Part shown: positions 5,379 to 8,675 of the stretch, piece after piece
Layout: every line of letters begins with the position of its first letter
Position numbering within the stretch: position 1 is the first letter of the stretch
Source: JABFXC01 sp035551575
GTDB taxonomy: Bacteria > Gemmatimonadota > Gemmatimonadetes > Gemmatimonadales > Gemmatimonadaceae
Assembly: GCA_035551575.1 (NCBI GenBank)
Contig: DASZNJ010000319.1
Span: 1-8,675, forward strand
DNA: 8,675 nt
Direction of reading: 5' to 3'
Program-made: the position numbers and the translations under genes
The notes under the pieces: generated by a model
The model's database searches: none
What the model was told of the DNA's origin: nothing
What the model saw: the letters and a program-made list of their open reading frames with translations, nothing else

Positions 5379-6110
5379 ATGACCATCGATCCGATCGCCG
5401 CCGCGCTCGAGCAGCTGCTCGACCAGCACCGTTCCGACGCGGATGGCGGGGACCGCCTCGTGCGGGCGGTGATCCGCCATGCGCGCGGGTTGATGCCGGC
5501 GGAGCGGGAGGAATTGCACCGTCACCTCCTCCAACTGGTCGACCAGGAGCGGGACGGGGTGTGGGGCGTCGCCCTCGAGGCGCTGGTGCGGACGGGGACG
5601 CCGGCGACGGGGCGCTCGCTGGCCCCGATGCTGGTCGCGGGGGAGCGCAGCCCGGAGTGGTCGGACGCGGTGGTGCTGGCGATGCTGCGGCTCGGGTGCG
5701 CGAACGCGCTCGGGATGTGCCGCGACTACGTCCGTGAGGAGCTCCGGATGCAGCACCTCGGTGCGCTCCCGATGCTGTCGTGGCTGTACCGGACGGACGT
5801 CGTCTTCGCGGTGGAGCTGGGGGCGCGGTTCTACGCCGACACGTTGGGCAGCGGCGGTGCTGCGCTGGCGGATGCCGGGATGCGCGAGGAGCTGGCGCGG
5901 CACATCCCGGGGCAGCTCGACGGGCTGCTCGCCAACTCGACGGGGAGCGCGCTCGACCTGATCGACCAGACGACGGCGCTCGACCCCGAGGCCGGCCGGC
6001 TGCTGGCGGCGATGATCCGGGGCTACCTGTCGAGCGGGGAGTCGCGGAGCGAGCTCGGGCCGCGCGCGGTCGAAGCGTTAGGCGAGGCGATCCGGCTCCG
6101 CGCCGGCTGA
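5379..6110 (+). CDS. Uncharacterised alpha-helical (HEAT-like) repeat protein
   Basis: 243 residues from ATG (MTIDPIAAALEQLL), with a weak AGAG just upstream. It has no signal peptide and no membrane segment, so it is probably cytoplasmic. The protein is almost entirely amphipathic helix pairs: residues 5-16, 24-37, 41-57, 60-72, 77-87, 94-107, 109-121, 126-136, 140-155, 164-184 and 189-241. The middle part (VWGVALEALVRTGTPATGRS, then SDAVVLAMLRLGCANALGM) resembles HEAT/Armadillo-like repeats, which usually act as protein-binding scaffolds. I do not recognise a specific family and see no catalytic motif. It stands alone, with its own leader, between two minus-strand operons. Its last 33 bases overlap the 3' end of the convergent Nudix gene. 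Leu234 is a TTA inside CGTTAGGC. Confidence 0.7.
   Translation: MTIDPIAAALEQLLDQHRSDADGGDRLVRAVIRHARGLMPAEREELHRHLLQLVDQERDGVWGVALEALVRTGTPATGRSLAPMLVAGERSPEWSDAVVLAMLRLGCANALGMCRDYVREELRMQHLGALPMLSWLYRTDVVFAVELGARFYADTLGSGGAALADAGMREELARHIPGQLDGLLANSTGSALDLIDQTTALDPEAGRLLAAMIRGYLSSGESRSELGPRAVEALGEAIRLRAG
6076..6083 (+). repeat. CGTTAGGC word (copy 5), overlap of two convergent genes
   Basis: It is GCG TTA GGC (Ala-Leu-Gly) in the helical-repeat gene. On the other strand its TAA is the stop of the Nudix gene. Confidence 0.75.
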
Positions 6111-6737
6111 CCGCCGGCCGGCGCCGGCCTCGCGGTCGAGGAGGTCGAGGAAGCCGCGGAGGATGCGCTCGGTGAGCCCCCAGACGACGTACTCACCGTG
6201 GGTGAAGGCGGGGACGGTCAGCGGCTGGCCGTGAGCGACCACCTCGGCGCTGATCCAGGCCGCCGTCTCGCGGAGGGCGCTCAGCGGCACCCAGAAGGCG
6301 GCCGCGACCTCGGGGCTCTCGACGATCGTGACCTCGGGGACGACCGCGGCGACGAAGGGGCGGACGACGACGCGCCTGACGGTCGGGGTCCGCGGCGAAA
6401 CCTCGTCGAGGACGCCGACGATCGCCCCCTCGCGCTCGATGTCGATCGCCGTCTCCTCCCAGGTCTCGCGGATCGCGGTGCGCTCGAGCGAGAGGTCGTC
6501 GGGCTCCTGCCGCCCCCCCGGGAGCGCGACGTGGCCGCTCCACGGGTCTCCCTCATAGTCGGCGCGCTTGATCAGCAGGAGCTCGAGCTCGCCCGCCTCT
6601 CCGGGACGAAGCACGAGGGCGACCGCGGCGCGCAGCGGGTGCTCATCGGGCTCGAGGGGGACGGTCGCCGGTTCGCGTTCGGCGAGCGCCTGCCCGAGGC
6701 GGGCGATCTCGCGGTGCTGCAGGACGTTCACTGTCAT
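6078..6737 (-). CDS. Nudix hydrolase, CoA pyrophosphatase-like (NudL/NUDT7/8 group)
   Basis: 219 residues. The Nudix core spans about 35-185. LLIKRADYEGDPWSGHVALP (54-73) followed by GG matches the CoA-hydrolase signature ahead of the Nudix box. The box itself spans 74-98, with Arg90, Glu91, Glu94 and Glu95 forming the metal-binding helix (RETWEE). As in other members of this subgroup the first conserved Glu of the general box is not in register, and here the usual Gly after EE-x is Ala97. Members split CoA or related nucleoside diphosphate derivatives into a 3',5'-ADP part and a phosphopantetheine part. The exact substrate here is inferred. It is last in the LdcA-rhodanese-Nudix run, 53 bases after the rhodanese stop. 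The TAA stop is the complement of the TTA in the CGTTAGGC word of the convergent gene. Confidence 0.88.
   Translation of the reverse strand: MTVNVLQHREIARLGQALAEREPATVPLEPDEHPLRAAVALVLRPGEAGELELLLIKRADYEGDPWSGHVALPGGRQEPDDLSLERTAIRETWEETAIDIEREGAIVGVLDEVSPRTPTVRRVVVRPFVAAVVPEVTIVESPEVAAAFWVPLSALRETAAWISAEVVAHGQPLTVPAFTHGEYVVWGLTERILRGFLDLLDREAGAGRRSAGAEPDRLA
6116..6129. repeat. 14-bp perfect GC palindrome near the convergent gene ends
   Basis: GGCCGGCGCCGGCC lies inside the C-terminal codons of the Nudix gene, just beyond the stop of the plus-strand gene. Together with GCCGGC copies at 6102-6107 and 6113-6118 it could form strong RNA hairpins in both transcripts and serve as a U-less terminator. 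Such words are also expected by chance in very GC-rich DNA. Confidence 0.35.
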
Positions 6738-6790
6738 GACGACACGCGCTGTCGCAGGAAGCGCACCTTCGCCGCCGGGAGGCGGGCCGG

Positions 6791-7144
6791 TCAGCGCTCG
6801 ACCGGACCGTCGCCCTCGACCCAGCCACGGAAGCCGCCGCGCATCGAGCAGACGTCGTATCCCATCGTCTTCAGCGTGTCGGCGGCGAGCGCGGACCGGC
6901 TTCCCCCACCGCAGTAGACGACGAGCTTCTTGTCGCGCGGCAGGATCCCCTCGCCGCGCGTCTCGATCGTGCCGCGGGGGAGCGGGATCGCGCCGGGGAC
7001 GCGGCCGAGGTTGTACTCGTTCGGCTCGCGGACGTCGACGAAGACGGTATCGGGGGCGCCGTGGGCAGCGCGGGCGGCGGCGGGCTCGATCTCGGTGATC
7101 CGCTGCCTGGCCTCGTTGACGAGGTCGGTGCCGGACTTGGGCAT
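6791..7144 (-). CDS. Single-domain rhodanese-like sulfurtransferase
   Basis: 117 residues covering one complete rhodanese domain: VFVDVREPNEYNLGRVPGAI (34-53), then PLPRGTIE, the active loop YCGGGSRSALAA (77-88) with the persulfide-carrying Cys78 and Arg83, and MRGGFRGWVEG (101-111). The CxGGxR-S loop is intact, so thiosulfate:cyanide-type or sulfane-sulfur transfer is likely. The donor and acceptor cannot be told. There is no signal peptide, so it is cytoplasmic. It starts 25 bases after the LD-carboxypeptidase stop and is probably in the same transcript, with GAGG about 13 bases ahead of its ATG. No functional tie to its neighbours is evident. Confidence 0.93.
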   Translation of the reverse strand: MPKSGTDLVNEARQRITEIEPAAARAAHGAPDTVFVDVREPNEYNLGRVPGAIPLPRGTIETRGEGILPRDKKLVVYCGGGSRSALAADTLKTMGYDVCSMRGGFRGWVEGDGPVER

Positions 7145-7169
7145 TTATCGCTTCAGCCTCGCGTGGTGA

Positions 7170-8105
7170 TCAGTGTACGTGGAGCGTCCCGGCGGCGGCG
7201 TCGAGCGTCGCCGTCAGGCCTAACGGCAGCGTCCACTGTTCGTCGATGTGGCCGACCGGGGCGTTGGCGACGGCGGGCACCCCCGCGGCGCGGGCCGCCT
7301 CGTCGAGCACCTCGTCGAGGCGGCGGACGCCGTCCTCGCTCGTCTCCGGGCAATCGGTGAACGCGCCGAAGACGATCCCGGCGACGCGCGACAGCGCGCC
7401 GGCGAGGCGGAGCTGCGTCAGCATCCGATCGAGCCGGTAGACCGCCTCGCCGATGTCCTCGAGGACGAGGATCGCGCCGTCGAGCACAGGAAAGTATGGA
7501 GTGCCGAGCAGCGCGACGAGGAGCGCGAGGTTGCCGCCGGCGAGCCGTCCCTCGGCGGTGCCGGCGCGAATGACCCGCGGCGAGGCGATCGCGCCGCAGG
7601 GATCGGTGCCGTGGATCACCGCCCGCTGCAGCGACTCGCGCGAGAACGCGGGGAGGACGCCGCGCGCGGTCGGCGCGTGGAAGGTGGCGACCCCGCTCTG
7701 CGTCGCGATCGCGGCATGGAGGGCGGTGATGTCGGAGAAGCCGAGCAGTGCCTTCGGCCGGCGGGCGATCGACGCGTAGTCGAGCGATGGGAGCAGCCGC
7801 ATCGCTCCGTACCCGCCGCGCGCGCACCAGACGCCGTCGATCCCCGGGTCGCGCAGGGCACGGTCGAGGTCCGTCAGGCGCTCTTCGTCGCTGCCGGCGA
7901 AGTACCCGCGGCGCGCGAGGACGTTGACGCCGACGATCGGCTCCCACCCCATTGCTTCGACGTTGGCGATCGCGCGCTCGAGGTCACTGGCACCGCGGAG
8001 CGGGCCGGCGGGGGAGACGAGCGCGACGCGAGCCCCCGGCCCGAGTGACGGCGGCCGGCGCAACGAGGCGCGCGGATGTGTTCTGGAGCGTGCGGTCGCG
8101 GACAT
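7170..8105 (-). CDS. LD-carboxypeptidase / MccF-like serine peptidase, family S66
   Basis: 311 residues, the normal length for the family. I chose the ATG at 8105-8103; the frame is open further up but into the divergent promoter region. N-terminal motif: RVALVSPAGP (26-35). RGGYGAMRLLP (96-106) is the oxyanion/substrate loop. The catalytic triad is complete: Ser124 in LLGFSDIT, Glu216 in LVLEDIGE, and His286 in VGHIDEQ followed by LPLG. S66 enzymes remove the terminal D-Ala from murein tetrapeptides during recycling, while the MccF branch cleaves aminoacyl-nucleotide antibiotics. I favour the LdcA role but cannot separate the two. No export signal is seen, so it is cytoplasmic. It heads the run with the rhodanese and Nudix genes. 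Leu295 is encoded by a TTA in CGTTAGGC context. Confidence 0.93.
   Translation of the reverse strand: MSATARSRTHPRASLRRPPSLGPGARVALVSPAGPLRGASDLERAIANVEAMGWEPIVGVNVLARRGYFAGSDEERLTDLDRALRDPGIDGVWCARGGYGAMRLLPSLDYASIARRPKALLGFSDITALHAAIATQSGVATFHAPTARGVLPAFSRESLQRAVIHGTDPCGAIASPRVIRAGTAEGRLAGGNLALLVALLGTPYFPVLDGAILVLEDIGEAVYRLDRMLTQLRLAGALSRVAGIVFGAFTDCPETSEDGVRRLDEVLDEAARAAGVPAVANAPVGHIDEQWTLPLGLTATLDAAAGTLHVH
7218..7225 (-). repeat. CGTTAGGC word (copy 6), in the S66 peptidase gene
   Basis: It encodes Pro-Leu-Gly as CCG TTA GGC, just after the catalytic His loop. Confidence 0.75.
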
Positions 8106-8278
8106 GATGGAGTGCGCAACGTACCGGGCGCCGCGAACACGGTCAACGGCGGCCGGCCATGCAGGTGGCACTTGCTTTGCGACTCGGCGCCATCCCCACG
8201 GCGGGAACCGCAGCGACACGAATGCCGGGCGGGTGTGCACGCCGGAGTCATCCTTACGCAGCATGGAGGATACACACC
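8106..8278. promoter_or_regulatory. Divergent region between S66 peptidase and Ser/Gly-rich gene
   Basis: 173 bases without a gene. Besides the sigma-54 promoter and the GGAGGA ribosome site it has a GGCCGGCC palindrome (8151-8158). A GGCG/CGCC pair around 8229-8244 could form a small leader hairpin. I see no clear promoter for the minus-strand peptidase operon. Confidence 0.4.
8166..8180 (+). promoter_or_regulatory. Sigma-54 (-24/-12) promoter for the Ser/Gly-rich gene
   Basis: TGGCAC (8166-8171), 5 bases, then TTGC (8177-8180). The invariant GG and GC are separated by exactly 10 bases, as in the TGGCAC-N5-TTGC consensus. The predicted start is near 8192, leaving a leader of about 87 bases before the ATG at 8279. 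An activator (bEBP) would be needed, and its site should be upstream, around or inside the start of the divergent carboxypeptidase gene. Confidence 0.7.
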
Positions 8279-8675
8279 ATGGCGGATCGGGAAAGGGAGC
8301 AGGGCTCGCAGGGCGGGATGAGCGGATCGTCCGGTAGCGGATCGTCCGGTTCATCGAGCTCGCAATCGGACCGCGGCGCGTCGCAGCAGGGCGGCGGGTT
8401 CGATGCGGCAGGGCGTTCGGGCTCCTCGCAGAGTGGCGCCGGCGGCAGCTCCAGCGGATCGTCAGGCGGCTCGCGCGGCGGCTCGTCGGGTGACAGCACC
8501 GAGCGGATCGGCGACGAGGCGGAGAGCGACATCGAGTCGAGCAGCCGGAGCGGATCCTCCGGGAGCAGCGGCTCGAGCAGCGGCTCGAGCAGTGGCTCGA
8601 GCAGCGGCTCGGGCAGCGGCTTCGGCGCTGCCGGCGGCAGTGGAAGCTCGGCAGCCGGCGGATCGTCGGGCGGAT
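8279..8675 (+). CDS. Ser/Gly-rich low-complexity protein, probably disordered (runs off right edge)
   Basis: 132 codons are visible with no stop. The start is clear: GGAGGA (8265-8270) lies 8 bases before ATG. The N-terminus is charged (MADREREQ), then Ser and Gly dominate, with Gln (SQ, QQ), scattered Arg (RGAS, SRGGSSG) and one acidic patch around residues 77-90 (STERIGDEAESDIE). There is no signal peptide and no hydrophobic segment in the visible part. Two in-frame tandem repeats occur: 15 bp twice, encoding SGSSG, and 12 bp about four times, encoding SSGS. I do not recognise a family. The composition predicts an intrinsically disordered, flexible protein. A bioinformatic artefact is unlikely because of the ribosome site and sigma-54 promoter, but the antisense frame is also open (Pro-rich). 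Function is unknown. Confidence 0.7.
   Translation, partial: MADREREQGSQGGMSGSSGSGSSGSSSSQSDRGASQQGGGFDAAGRSGSSQSGAGGSSSGSSGGSRGGSSGDSTERIGDEAESDIESSSRSGSSGSSGSSSGSSSGSSSGSGSGFGAAGGSGSSAAGGSSGG
8321..8350 (+). repeat. 15-bp tandem duplication in Ser/Gly-rich gene
   Basis: AGCGGATCGTCCGGT occurs at 8321-8335 and again at 8336-8350, identical and in frame (SGSSG twice). This suggests recent expansion by slippage or unequal exchange. Confidence 0.9.
8564..8623 (+). repeat. 12-bp tandem repeat in Ser/Gly-rich gene
   Basis: AGCAGCGGCTCG begins at 8564, 8576, 8588 (one C to T change) and 8600, then a decayed fifth unit at 8612. Units keep the reading frame (SSGS), so copy-number changes would alter length without frameshift. 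Confidence 0.92.

Noticed and set aside
8254..8532. A 92-codon Pro-rich minus-strand frame opposite the Ser/Gly-rich gene
   Set aside because: It is the complement of Ser/Gly codons; the plus frame has the GGAGGA site and the sigma-54 promoter. It cannot be fully excluded.
8321..8623. CRISPR-like or intergenic tandem repeats
   Set aside because: Repeats are adjacent, 12-15 bp and in frame with a Ser/Gly coding region, with no spacers.

Overview
The window is GC-rich, densely coded bacterial DNA with short or negative gene spacing, GTG starts and many overlapping stop/start pairs. It looks like ordinary chromosome: there is no phage, IS, CRISPR, rRNA or tRNA. The pairing of a winged-helix protein with two DUF5985-type membrane proteins, the GC content and a repeated TTAGGC-containing word make a Gemmatimonadota-like organism my best guess. 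This is an inference, not something the sequence proves.

Left part (1-1450, minus strand): a run of a holin-superfamily-III-like membrane protein and two FtsX/MacB-type ABC permeases. The last permease runs off the left edge. Across a 186-base divergent gap, a plus-strand cassette (1637-2560) encodes a small winged-helix protein and two small DUF5985-like membrane proteins. It ends in a stem-loop shared with the convergent operon that follows.

Middle (2585-5193, minus strand): a three-gene metal operon, transcribed mntH-type Nramp transporter -> UspA protein -> DtxR/MntR-type regulator. The genes overlap at TGATG and ATGA junctions. A 16-bp palindrome lies inside the likely promoter of the transporter, which suggests autoregulated manganese or iron uptake.

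Right part: a plus-strand alpha-helical-repeat protein of unknown function (5379-6110) overlaps convergently with the end of a minus-strand operon. That operon is an S66 LD-carboxypeptidase, a single-domain rhodanese and a CoA-pyrophosphatase-like Nudix hydrolase. Divergent from the carboxypeptidase, a near-consensus sigma-54 (-24/-12) promoter and a strong ribosome binding site precede an extremely Ser/Gly-rich, repeat-bearing protein that is open at the right edge (8279-8675).

The most unusual signals are: (i) the octamer CGTTAGGC, present six times, always co-oriented with the gene, and accounting for every in-frame TTA codon I could find; and (ii) the sigma-54 promoter driving a low-complexity, probably disordered protein.
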